Assembly (NCBI GenBank): GCA_023392205.1
Contig: JAEVZN010000586.1
Location: 1 to 6,423, forward strand
Length of the DNA stretch: 6,423 nucleotides
Direction of reading: 5' to 3'
DNA from: Pseudomonadota bacterium
GTDB lineage: Bacteria > Pseudomonadota > Alphaproteobacteria > Rhizobiales > Xanthobacteraceae
Part shown: one piece after another, positions 1 through 5,858 of the stretch
Layout: each line of letters begins with the position of its first letter
Numbering within the stretch: position 1 is the stretch's first letter
The notes under the pieces: generated by a model
Databases searched by the model: none
The model's input: only the letters and a program-made list of their open reading frames with translations
What the model was told of the DNA's origin: nothing
Made by a program: the position numbers and the translations under genes

Positions 1-1442
1 GCCACCAGCCACGAGGCGATTAGCGCAATCGCGACCACGAGAAACAATGAGATGGTGTATTCGCCTGCCTGACTCTGCGCAAAGCCGATTGGCACAAAGC
101 CCGCAATCGTAATCAAGGTACCGATTAGCATCGGCGCGGCCAGCGTCCGATACGCGAAGCTCGATGCCATCTCGATGGTATCGCCCGCCGCCAGGCGGCG
201 CAGCATGGCATCCACTGTGGTCATGGCATCGTCCACCAACAAGGCCAAGGCGATGATCAGCGCACCGAGCGAGACTCGTTGCAGGTCGATGCCCATGATC
301 TGCATGACCATGAATACGACCGCCAGCGTGACCGGAATCGCCACTGCCACCACAGCGCCGGGTCGTAAGCCCAGCATCAGGAAACTGACGGCGAGAATGA
401 TTAGGATAGCTTGGTACAGAGAGGTGGTGAAATCCCCGATGGCCCGGTCCACCACAAGCGGCTGATTGGATATCTGGATGGTCTCGATGCCGATCGGCAG
501 ATCGGCCGTAACATCGCGCATGACTTTGGAGATATCGCGACCAAGCTGCAGTATATCGCCGCCCTCCCGCATCGAGATGGCGAGCGCAATAGCCGGCTTG
601 CCGGTGACCCGCAGCAGCGGCTGCGGCGGATCAACGAAGCCGCTGCGCACCGTCGCGATGTCGCCGAGCCGGATGATCCGTCCATTGGCGTTGAGCGAGA
701 CCTCCAGAATGTCCGTATAATTCCTGAACGCACCCGAAACTCTTATCGCGAGGTTCTCGGTGCCGGTATTGATCGTTCCCGCCGGACGGACCGTATTCTG
801 CGCCGCGATCGCCGCGAAGATCTGGCCGTAATCGAGGCCCATGGCGGCGACACGATCAGGCACGAATTCGACGAATACCTGCTCGTCCTGCTGACCGACA
901 AACTCGATCGAGGCGATGGCGTGAACCTGGTGCAGAAGCTTCGAGCGGACGCCGTCGACATAGTCACGCAATTCGCGGTCGGAGAATCCATCGGCGGTGA
1001 AGGCATAGATGATGCCGAATACGTCGCCGAAATTGTCGTTGAAGAAAGGACCAAGCACACCTTGTGGGAGTGTATGGCGTATATCGCCGATGCTGTTTCG
1101 CACCTCCTGCCACACCGCCGGCACACGCTCCGGTTTGAAAGCACCGTCAAGATCGACATAGATGGTCACGATGCCGGGCCGGACGATCGAGCGCAGCGCG
1201 TCGAGACCAGTGGTTTCCTGAAGCTTACGTTCGAGCCGCTCGGCGAGTTGTTTCTGCGTTTCCTCCATGCTGGCGCCCGGCCACACGGCTGTAACGAGCA
1301 TGGTCTTGATCGTGAAGGTAGGATCTTCGTCGCGCCCCAGATTGACGAAGGCGAGCGTGCCCGCAATAACCGCCACGAGCATAAAATAGACTGTGATCGA
1401 CCGGTTCGAGATCGCCCATGCTGAAAGATTTGGCCCGATCAT
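1..1442 (-). CDS. RND multidrug efflux pump, inner-membrane permease subunit (N-terminal part)
   Basis: Proton-driven inner-membrane pump of a tripartite efflux system (AcrB/HAE-1-like RND family), cut by the left edge: 480 of roughly 1,030 expected codons are present and the frame has no stop. The start ATG (1442-1440) overlaps the adaptor's stop as ATGA, so the two are translationally coupled. Visible domains: TM1 at about residues 16-33, then 'LGRDEDPTF' and the 'VWPGAS' motif that open the periplasmic porter domain (about 34-335), then TM2 (343-357), TM3 (363-382) and TM4 (about 393-412) with 'LLVDDAM'. Asp404 and Asp405 align with the proton-relay pair Asp407/Asp408 of AcrB, so the pump looks functional. 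TM5 and TM6 follow before the edge. After the Asp pair it reads 'TTVDAMLRR' instead of the 'IVVVENVER' of AcrB, as in the less-studied RND subgroup common in proteobacteria. Substrate cannot be read from the sequence. Family assignment is firm; the C-terminal half is not visible. Confidence 0.96.
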   Translation of the reverse strand, partial: MIGPNLSAWAISNRSITVYFMLVAVIAGTLAFVNLGRDEDPTFTIKTMLVTAVWPGASMEETQKQLAERLERKLQETTGLDALRSIVRPGIVTIYVDLDGAFKPERVPAVWQEVRNSIGDIRHTLPQGVLGPFFNDNFGDVFGIIYAFTADGFSDRELRDYVDGVRSKLLHQVHAIASIEFVGQQDEQVFVEFVPDRVAAMGLDYGQIFAAIAAQNTVRPAGTINTGTENLAIRVSGAFRNYTDILEVSLNANGRIIRLGDIATVRSGFVDPPQPLLRVTGKPAIALAISMREGGDILQLGRDISKVMRDVTADLPIGIETIQISNQPLVVDRAIGDFTTSLYQAILIILAVSFLMLGLRPGAVVAVAIPVTLAVVFMVMQIMGIDLQRVSLGALIIALALLVDDAMTTVDAMLRRLAAGDTIEMASSFAYRTLAAPMLIGTLITIAGFVPIGFAQSQAGEYTISLFLVVAIALIASWLV

Positions 1443-2551
1443 GACTGGGCGCCCAGCAGCCGGACCTTCTGACCGGGCCGTAGCGCCTGCACGCCGGCCG
1501 TCACCACGATTTCACCCGGCATCACCCCATCGGACACGACGACGGACCCCGGATTGAAACGCGCCACTCCGATCGGACGCAAGACCACGGTCATTGACTT
1601 AGGATCCACGATCCACACCGCCGGTTGTCCGTCGGCATTGGTCAGGGCGCTGGCTGGAATCTCGATTCCGGCATGCCGGGCAAAGGTCGTGCGGCCGACC
1701 ACCGTCGAGCCTAGGCGCATTTCTGCGGGCGGGTCGATCAATCCCACACGTACGCGGAATGTGCCGGTGGCAGCGTCCGCGCGCGGAGCGATTTCCCGTA
1801 CACGACCCTTGGCCGTGACGTCGGGCGAAATTGAAAGGGATACGGTGACATTCGGATCTGGCTGGCTCGCCTCTCTGATATTGGCGGGCACGTTGAAGAC
1901 AGCGTCTTTGCCCTCGTCGCGAGCCACCTGCACGATCATGCGGCCCGGCTGGATGACTTCGCCGGTCTCCGCTCCGCGCGCTGTGACCACACCCGGGGCG
2001 TCGGCATAGAGTTCGGTATCGTCGAGCCGCTGGGTCGCAAGTCCAACCTGCGCTTCGGCCGACTTCACCGCAGCCTGCGCGGTGGTGAAGACCTGCTCGG
2101 CGCGTTCGAAGGCAACGCGGGCAGCAATCTGTCGCTCATAAAGGTGGCGCTGCCGTTCGTAATTGATACGGGCTTCAGACAATTGGCCATTTGCCGCGAC
2201 GAGCGCAGCCTCTGCGGCACGCAAACTGTTTCGTTCATCTGTCGGGTCAAGTCGGCCTACCAATTGCCCGGCAGTAACCTTATCGCCAATATTGACAGGC
2301 CGTTCGACCAGGCGCCCGCCGATGCGGAAGGCCAGATCGACCTGTACCTGGCTCTCAACGACGCCCGCCAACGAGACCACCTCACCGGCTTCGCGCTTCT
2401 CGACCAAGACCGTCCGTACCGGCCGAATTTCAGGTTCGGCCTTTTCCGCTTCCTGACTGCAGGCCCCCAGCAACAATGCTGCCGTTACCGTCAGCAGCAA
2501 CGGCAACTTTTCGATTTGCGTTCCGGCACCAGCATGGACGGAAGCGATCAT
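1439..2551 (-). CDS. RND efflux periplasmic adaptor subunit (membrane fusion lipoprotein)
   Basis: Periplasmic adaptor (MFP/HlyD-like) that bridges the RND pump to an outer-membrane channel; about 370 residues, normal for the family. I chose the ATG at 2551 because a Shine-Dalgarno AAGGGA lies 6 bases upstream and the protein then starts directly with a lipoprotein signal peptide: hydrophobic stretch at residues 16-30 and lipobox L-G-A-C with Cys31 as the lipidated residue. An in-frame TTG at 2632 would add 27 residues, has no good ribosome site, and lies in operator-like repeats. Next come the first half of the lipoyl/barrel-sandwich domain ('AFRIGGRLVE...VNIGDKV', about 72-103), an alpha-helical hairpin rich in Ala, Glu, Gln and Arg (about 105-180), and the second lipoyl half ('ADAPGVVTARGAETGEVI', about 181-210). 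The beta-barrel and membrane-proximal domains end in 'LRPGQKVRLLG'. It is the first gene of the pump operon. No outer-membrane partner is in view. Confidence 0.95.
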   Translation of the reverse strand: MIASVHAGAGTQIEKLPLLLTVTAALLLGACSQEAEKAEPEIRPVRTVLVEKREAGEVVSLAGVVESQVQVDLAFRIGGRLVERPVNIGDKVTAGQLVGRLDPTDERNSLRAAEAALVAANGQLSEARINYERQRHLYERQIAARVAFERAEQVFTTAQAAVKSAEAQVGLATQRLDDTELYADAPGVVTARGAETGEVIQPGRMIVQVARDEGKDAVFNVPANIREASQPDPNVTVSLSISPDVTAKGRVREIAPRADAATGTFRVRVGLIDPPAEMRLGSTVVGRTTFARHAGIEIPASALTNADGQPAVWIVDPKSMTVVLRPIGVARFNPGSVVVSDGVMPGEIVVTAGVQALRPGQKVRLLGAQS

Positions 2552-2557
2552 TACAAT

Positions 2558-2563
2558 TCCCTT
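2558..2563 (-). promoter_or_regulatory. Shine-Dalgarno of the adaptor gene
   Basis: On the minus strand AAGGGA is followed by six bases (ATTGTA) and then ATG at 2551. This decides the start of the adaptor in favour of the ATG over the upstream in-frame TTG at 2632. A run of seven T residues (minus strand) lies immediately upstream. Confidence 0.75.
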
Positions 2564-2613
2564 AAAAAAACAAAGCAGCGATCCGAGTATCGATTGCAAT
2601 CTGCCAGCGGGCA

Positions 2614-2642
2614 ATCTGTTGACAGAAATCAACCGTTGTCAA
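2614..2642 (-). promoter_or_regulatory. Candidate promoter -35 with overlapping operator repeats, efflux operon
   Basis: Minus-strand TTGACA at 2642-2637 is a perfect sigma70 -35 hexamer; the only -10-like match 17-18 bases on (ACAGAT/CAGATT, 2619-2613) is weak. The -35 is one arm of an inverted repeat TTGACA-N12-TGTCAA (2619-2642). A second, nested inverted repeat GTTGA-N6-TCAAC spans 2618-2633. Such clustered TTGAC/GTCAA half-sites over a -35 are typical of a repressor site, as expected for RND pumps controlled by TetR- or MarR-type repressors. No such regulator gene is in the window. The repeats are seen directly; the operator role is inferred. Confidence 0.4.
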
Positions 2643-2823
2643 AACTCAAATCGCTCCCCCGCGTCCTATAGATACATAACTTTCCACACGTCCAGGCGCA
2701 GCAGTCAGACTCTACTTCATCCAGGGCAGTGATCTCGACCTATTCCAGATTTGCAAAGCCGCTCCATAAGCATCGGTAATGATGCAGTGCGTCGGCTCGA
2801 TGTAATCTGCTTGCGCGAGGCCA

Positions 2824-4278
2824 TCAGAACGATCCGAATAATGTCCCGAGAACAATCACGGCGGCAAGCGCGATCAGCGCACCCACAACCGCAGCCATCA
2901 CGATGTCAAAATAACTTTCGCGGTGCGTGCAGCCGCATACCGCCAGCAGCGTGACCACGGCGCCGTTATGCGGCAGCGAATCCAGCGTCCCGGCGCCGAT
3001 GACCGCCACACGATGCATGAGATCGGGACTGAGACCGGTCTCGGCCGCAAGCTTCATGTAACTTGGTCCCAGCGCATCGAGCGCAATTGTTAGTCCGCCG
3101 GAGGCCGAACCGGTCAGTGCAGCGAGAATGTTGGTCGCGACCGCCAGCGATACCAGCGGGCCGCCCTCAATCGCCAACACCCAGTCGCGCACCACCGCGA
3201 AGGCCGGCAACGACGCCACGATGGCACCGAAACCGACCAGACTTGCAACGGAGACGATTGGCAGCACCGACGCGTTTGCACCCGCACTCATGGTCGCCCT
3301 GAGCGCCGGTACATTGCGGAAATTGATCGCGATGACGGTGATAATGGCTGCGAGCAGCGCGACGATTACCGACCACAAGCCACCCACCGCAGCCATGCTC
3401 GTCGCACCCCATTGCGGTTCGGAGAGAAAGGCGACGTCCATGCGCGGCAGGATAAAAAAGGACATTGCGAGATTGACCGCGATCACCACGACCAGCGGCA
3501 ATACCGCGAGGGCGATGGGCGGGCCGCTTGGCGCCTCTGCGCTGCGATGGATTTCGGCCGGATCGAACTCATGCGCCGTGGTGGCGCGCTCGCGTATGAG
3601 AGGATCTTCCGCTGCCTGATCTGCCAGATCGCTGGCAATCGGTCCGAAGCCTTCGCCGGCGGCGCGCGCCTTGGCCTCGGCCCGCCGGAGCCACCACATG
3701 CCAAAACCGAGCATGATCAGTGACGCGACGATGCCCAGTCCCGGCGCGGCGAATGGCGTGGTGCCGAAGAACGGCATCGGGATGGCGTTCTGGATCGCCG
3801 GGGTGCCGGGCATGGCTGACATGGTGAAGGTCGAGGTGCCGAGTGCGATGGCCGCCGGCATCAGCCGCCGCGGTACGCCCGCCTGGCTGAAAAGAGCCAT
3901 GCCCATAGGCGCGATCACGAAGAATGCGACGAACAGGCTAACCCCGCCATAAGTGACAATTGCACCTGCCAATACCACCGCCAGGATGGCCCGCTCCGCG
4001 CCAAGCCGGGATACCATGTAATTGGCGATGGACGTCACCGACCCGGAATCCTCCATCAGCTTGCCGAACAAAGCGCCCAGCAGGAAAAGCGGAAAAAACT
4101 GCGCGATGAAGTCGGCCGCGTTGGACATGAAGGTCTGCGTCCAGCTGGCCAGTAGCGGATAGCCAGCAAAGGCGGCCGCGATCAGACCTGCGACGGGCGC
4201 AAGAATCAGGATGCTCGATCCACGATACGCGAAGAAAATCAGACCAGCGAGGCCGACCAGAATACCGATAAGTCCCAT
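2824..4278 (-). CDS. GntP-family permease (small organic acid transporter, possibly 3-hydroxybutyrate)
   Basis: Integral inner-membrane symporter of 484 residues, the normal size for the gluconate/H+ symporter (GntP) family. About a dozen hydrophobic segments surround one hydrophilic, charged loop at about 200-255. Family-like features are 'FPLFLLGALFGKLMEDSG' (62-79), 'TYGGVSLFV' (109-117), 'MPGTPAIQNAIPMPFFGTTP' (156-175), a Gly/Ala/Ser stretch 'LTGSASGGLTIALDALG' (388-404), and 'GAGTLDSLPHNGAV' (428-441). It starts 3 bases after the hydrolase stop and is clearly in one operon with it. Proteins of this type are often annotated as D-beta-hydroxybutyrate permease or short-chain acid transporter because they sit beside 3-hydroxybutyrate dehydrogenase genes in proteobacteria. 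No dehydrogenase is visible here, so that substrate is inference only. Gluconate itself is less likely, as no gluconate kinase or other sugar acid gene is near. Family assignment firm, substrate open. Confidence 0.9.
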   Translation of the reverse strand: MGLIGILVGLAGLIFFAYRGSSILILAPVAGLIAAAFAGYPLLASWTQTFMSNAADFIAQFFPLFLLGALFGKLMEDSGSVTSIANYMVSRLGAERAILAVVLAGAIVTYGGVSLFVAFFVIAPMGMALFSQAGVPRRLMPAAIALGTSTFTMSAMPGTPAIQNAIPMPFFGTTPFAAPGLGIVASLIMLGFGMWWLRRAEAKARAAGEGFGPIASDLADQAAEDPLIRERATTAHEFDPAEIHRSAEAPSGPPIALAVLPLVVVIAVNLAMSFFILPRMDVAFLSEPQWGATSMAAVGGLWSVIVALLAAIITVIAINFRNVPALRATMSAGANASVLPIVSVASLVGFGAIVASLPAFAVVRDWVLAIEGGPLVSLAVATNILAALTGSASGGLTIALDALGPSYMKLAAETGLSPDLMHRVAVIGAGTLDSLPHNGAVVTLLAVCGCTHRESYFDIVMAAVVGALIALAAVIVLGTLFGSF

Positions 4279-4281
4279 TGG

Positions 4282-5337
4282 CTATTGCATCTCCGTCAAC
4301 AACCGGTCGATATCGAGGGTAGAGCGTTTGCCAATATCGTCGGCATGCGTGGCCATAAACTCCTCTCCGGCCTTTCGCCCCTCCTCCCGCAGCATGCTGA
4401 CAAACTCCCATTCCGCGTTCAGCTTGGAGGAGGCGCCGAGCTTGTCCATGATGTGATTGCGGACCATGTGAACGCGCATCCGTCCCCAGGCCGCACCTTC
4501 GCCAAGGTCCACATTTGCGACTTTGCGAAGCAATGCGATCATCTTCAGTTCTTTGATCAGCACGGCGTTGAACGACACCTCATTAAGACGATTGAGGATG
4601 TCATGGGCGGATTTGGGCGTCCCGGCCCGCTCGACGGGATTAATGGGGATCAGAATCGTGTCGTCTGACACCAGCTCGTTGACCAGTGGCGCGATGGTAG
4701 GATTGCCTGAATATCCGCCATCCCAGTAGGGCTCGCCGTCGATCTCAACCGCCTGAAAGAGCGTCGGCAGACACGCCGAGGCCATCAGCACCTCGGCCGT
4801 GATGTCGGCATTACGGAAAATGCGCGGGCGGCCGGTGCGCACATTGGTGGCGGTAATAAAGACCTTTATGGGCGAATTGCGCAGTCGCTCGAAATCAATC
4901 TGTTCGGCCAGAATGGGCGCCAGCGCGTTGAATCCGCCTGGATTAAGGTCATAGGGCGAATAAAGCCGGGACATCATATCCATAAAGACGAACATTGGCG
5001 AATTATCGAGCGACCAGCGGCCGAGCAGGCGGTCGACCGGTCCGCGCTGAAACGGACTGAAGCGCGCAGCCTCCGATACCTTCCGCCAGTAGGTGTCGAG
5101 CGCCATGCGCGCGCCCTCCGCACCGCCCGCCGCAAATCCATCGGCAAGAAGGGCAGCGTTCATCGCACCGGCAGATGTCCCTGATACGCCTTCGATTTTC
5201 AGCCAGTGCTCTTCGAGCAAACGGTCGAGCACCCCCCAGGCGAAGGCTCCATGCGACCCGCCGCCCTGGAGCGCCAAATCGACCAGCACAGGCTCACGCC
5301 GAGACACTTCAGGCGCGGAAGACACTTCATCCTGCAT
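4282..5337 (-). CDS. Patatin-like phospholipase / serine acyl hydrolase
   Basis: Acyl hydrolase of the patatin family, 351 residues, using a Ser-Asp dyad to cleave acyl esters of lipids or related polyesters. All catalytic elements are present: glycine-rich oxyanion loop 'LQGGGSHGAF' (23-32), nucleophile elbow G-T-S-A-G with Ser55, and the D-G-G motif with Asp206 ('YWDGGYSGNP'). There is no signal peptide or membrane segment, so it should be cytoplasmic. The C-terminal third (about 240-351) is charged and helical-looking, with 'RVHMVRNHIMDKLGASSKLN', and does not belong to the minimal patatin fold. The ATG at 5337 is supported by AAGGTGAT just upstream. It ends with TAG 3 bases before the permease ATG, so the pair is an operon. 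Physiological substrate is unknown: membrane phospholipid or an intracellular storage polyester are both compatible with the fold and the neighbour. Patatin assignment is firm. Confidence 0.93.
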   Translation of the reverse strand: MQDEVSSAPEVSRREPVLVDLALQGGGSHGAFAWGVLDRLLEEHWLKIEGVSGTSAGAMNAALLADGFAAGGAEGARMALDTYWRKVSEAARFSPFQRGPVDRLLGRWSLDNSPMFVFMDMMSRLYSPYDLNPGGFNALAPILAEQIDFERLRNSPIKVFITATNVRTGRPRIFRNADITAEVLMASACLPTLFQAVEIDGEPYWDGGYSGNPTIAPLVNELVSDDTILIPINPVERAGTPKSAHDILNRLNEVSFNAVLIKELKMIALLRKVANVDLGEGAAWGRMRVHMVRNHIMDKLGASSKLNAEWEFVSMLREEGRKAGEEFMATHADDIGKRSTLDIDRLLTEMQ

Positions 5338-5339
5338 AA

Positions 5340-5347
5340 ATCACCTT
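5340..5347 (-). promoter_or_regulatory. Shine-Dalgarno of the patatin-like gene
   Basis: The minus strand reads AAGGTGAT, then TT, then ATG at 5337. AGGTGAT matches the complement of the 16S rRNA 3' end over its full length. The AGG core is about six bases from the ATG, which supports this start. Confidence 0.65.
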
Positions 5348-5386
5348 ATCACGTGGGACGAGAGACAGACCAAGGATGTCAGAACT

Positions 5387-5404
5387 CGATACTGTACCGT
5401 ATCG
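5387..5404. promoter_or_regulatory. 18-bp near-perfect palindrome, candidate operator upstream of the patatin-like gene
   Basis: CGATACTGTACCGTATCG pairs with its own reverse complement at 16 of 18 positions: arms CGATAC/GTATCG plus a central GTAC, with a single mismatched pair. It lies about 50 bases upstream of the patatin-like start. A -35-like TTGAAT (minus strand, 5415-5410) precedes it and the best -10-like match, TATCGA, falls inside the right arm, so a bound protein would cover the promoter. Size and symmetry fit a dimeric helix-turn-helix repressor (TetR, GntR or similar). The repeat is seen; promoter and operator roles are inferred. Confidence 0.5.
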
Positions 5405-5631
5405 CCATCATTCAATTTCCACGCCAACATTTGTCGCGCTGCATAGCGGGCCGCACTTAGCGGTACACGTTTCGGTGACAAAGGCACGACTTTGCATTGA
5501 TTCAGAACAAGCGATGCCATCGCATTTGCGCATGACATCCATGTTTATGAGTCAGCCACCACCGTTCAACCCGATCCAGTCTGCCGACTTGAACAAGTCC
5601 GTTGTGATGGCCCGCCTCCGCGCTTGTGCAC

Positions 5632-5648
5632 AATCAATACAATTGATT
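5632..5648. promoter_or_regulatory. Perfect interrupted palindrome AATCAAT-ACA-ATTGATT
   Basis: Two perfect 7-bp arms flank a 3-base centre. It lies about 210 bases upstream of the glutaminase start and 295 upstream of the patatin-like start. It resembles the binding site of a dimeric regulator (MarR, GntR or TetR type). It is not adjacent to a recognisable promoter of either known gene, so it may serve an upstream activator or a distal promoter. Confidence 0.4.
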
Positions 5649-5650
5649 AT

Positions 5651-5679
5651 GCCTGATAACTATCGACGCATCATCAGGC
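5651..5679. repeat. Inverted repeat GCCTGAT-N15-ATCAGGC
   Basis: A 7-bp perfect stem with a 15-base loop begins two bases after the palindrome at 5632-5648. No U-tract follows on either strand, so it is not a classical terminator. It may be a second protein site or a leader hairpin in a long glutaminase 5' region. Confidence 0.3.
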
Positions 5680-5701
5680 TGCGACGGCATTTCAATCGCA
5701 C

Positions 5702-5716
5702 TGCAATGCAATGCAA
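5702..5716. repeat. Three tandem TGCAA units
   Basis: The pentamer TGCAA occurs three times in direct tandem, followed by another T. The unit overlaps itself as GCAAT. Half-turn spacing (5 bp) could position monomers on alternating helix faces, or this may be slippage-prone low-complexity DNA. It lies about 145 bases upstream of the glutaminase start. Confidence 0.3.
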
Positions 5717-5806
5717 TATTCGTCCGTCGATACACTTCATTACAAATCTTTCCGGTGCTTGCGTAAGCCTTGCCTCTGCTTCCGGCTTGCTGATACTGCT
5801 GATTAT

Positions 5807-5827
5807 CGTTGATGACGTTGCGTTGAT
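5807..5827 (+). promoter_or_regulatory. Direct repeats CGTTGAT upstream of glutaminase, candidate activator site
   Basis: CGTTGAT occurs at 5807-5813 and 5821-5827, with a third CGTTG at 5816-5820 between them. The block lies 32-52 bases before the glutaminase ATG at 5859, where an activator or promoter elements would sit. I see no clear sigma70 -35/-10 pair with good spacing there, which would fit an activator-dependent promoter. The repeats are seen; the role is inferred. Confidence 0.3.
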
Positions 5828-5845
5828 TTCAAAAAGACTATTTGC

Positions 5846-5852
5846 GGGGGAA
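5846..5852 (+). promoter_or_regulatory. Shine-Dalgarno of glutaminase
   Basis: GGGGGAA lies 6 bases before the ATG at 5859 and directly abuts another in-frame ATG at 5853. The usual 5-9 base spacing favours 5859 over 5853 as the translation start. Confidence 0.55.
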
Positions 5853-5858
5853 ATGGCG

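Larger units (their letters stand above)
2552..2823. other. Spacer between the permease gene and the efflux operon, no gene
   Basis: This 272-base spacer separates two genes on the same strand. Its left part (2552-2642) carries the adaptor's ribosome site and the TTGAC/GTCAA repeats. The rest, to 2823, has no convincing gene. A short hairpin, GCATC-N6-GATGC at 2770-2785, lies about 40 bases past the permease stop, but its stem is only 5 bp and no proper U-tract follows, so I do not call it a terminator. The length and the candidate promoter suggest the efflux operon is transcribed separately from the upstream hydrolase-permease pair. Confidence 0.6.
5338..5858. other. Divergent spacer between the patatin-like gene and glutaminase, no convincing gene
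   Basis: The 521-base spacer separates divergent genes and is visibly more AT-rich than the flanking genes. It holds the palindrome at 5387-5404, a perfect interrupted palindrome at 5632-5648, a 7-bp stem at 5651-5679, three tandem TGCAA units at 5702-5716, and CGTTGAT direct repeats at 5807-5827. Short reading frames on both strands lack ribosome sites and a coding-like third-base pattern. The plus-strand frame of the glutaminase is stop-free from 5340 onward, giving a possible but unlikely N-terminal extension. The dense repeats suggest control of one or both flanking genes. Confidence 0.6.

Noticed and set aside
411..1424. Long plus-strand open frame (337 codons) opposite the RND pump gene
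   Set aside because: It is antisense to a clearly recognisable pump reading frame, encodes an Arg/Asp/His-rich protein with no domain logic, and is the usual mirror frame of GC-rich coding DNA.
2552..2632. 27-residue N-terminal extension of the adaptor from a TTG at 2632
   Set aside because: The TTG lies inside the inverted-repeat cluster and has no Shine-Dalgarno, whereas the ATG at 2551 has a well-spaced AAGGGA and begins a proper lipoprotein signal peptide.
2144..2671. Plus-strand open frame (175 codons) opposite the adaptor start
   Set aside because: It is mostly antisense to the adaptor, lacks a ribosome site and shows no recognisable family.
2770..2785. Hairpin GCATC-N6-GATGC as a terminator after the permease gene
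   Set aside because: The stem is only 5 bp and is not followed by a U-tract; too weak to call.
3128..3619. Plus-strand open frame (163 codons) opposite the GntP-type permease
   Set aside because: It is antisense to a well-conserved transporter and has a composition typical of a mirror frame.
5341..5538. Minus-strand 65-codon frame ending 3 bases before the patatin-like start
   Set aside because: The position is suggestive of a leader peptide, but there is no ribosome site before its ATG, codon use is not coding-like, and the candidate promoter and palindrome at 5387-5415 lie inside it.
5750..5790. Direct repeat TTCCGG(TG)CTTGC at 5750-5762 and 5780-5790
   Set aside because: It is short and imperfect (2-base indel), with no positional logic relative to a promoter; likely coincidental.
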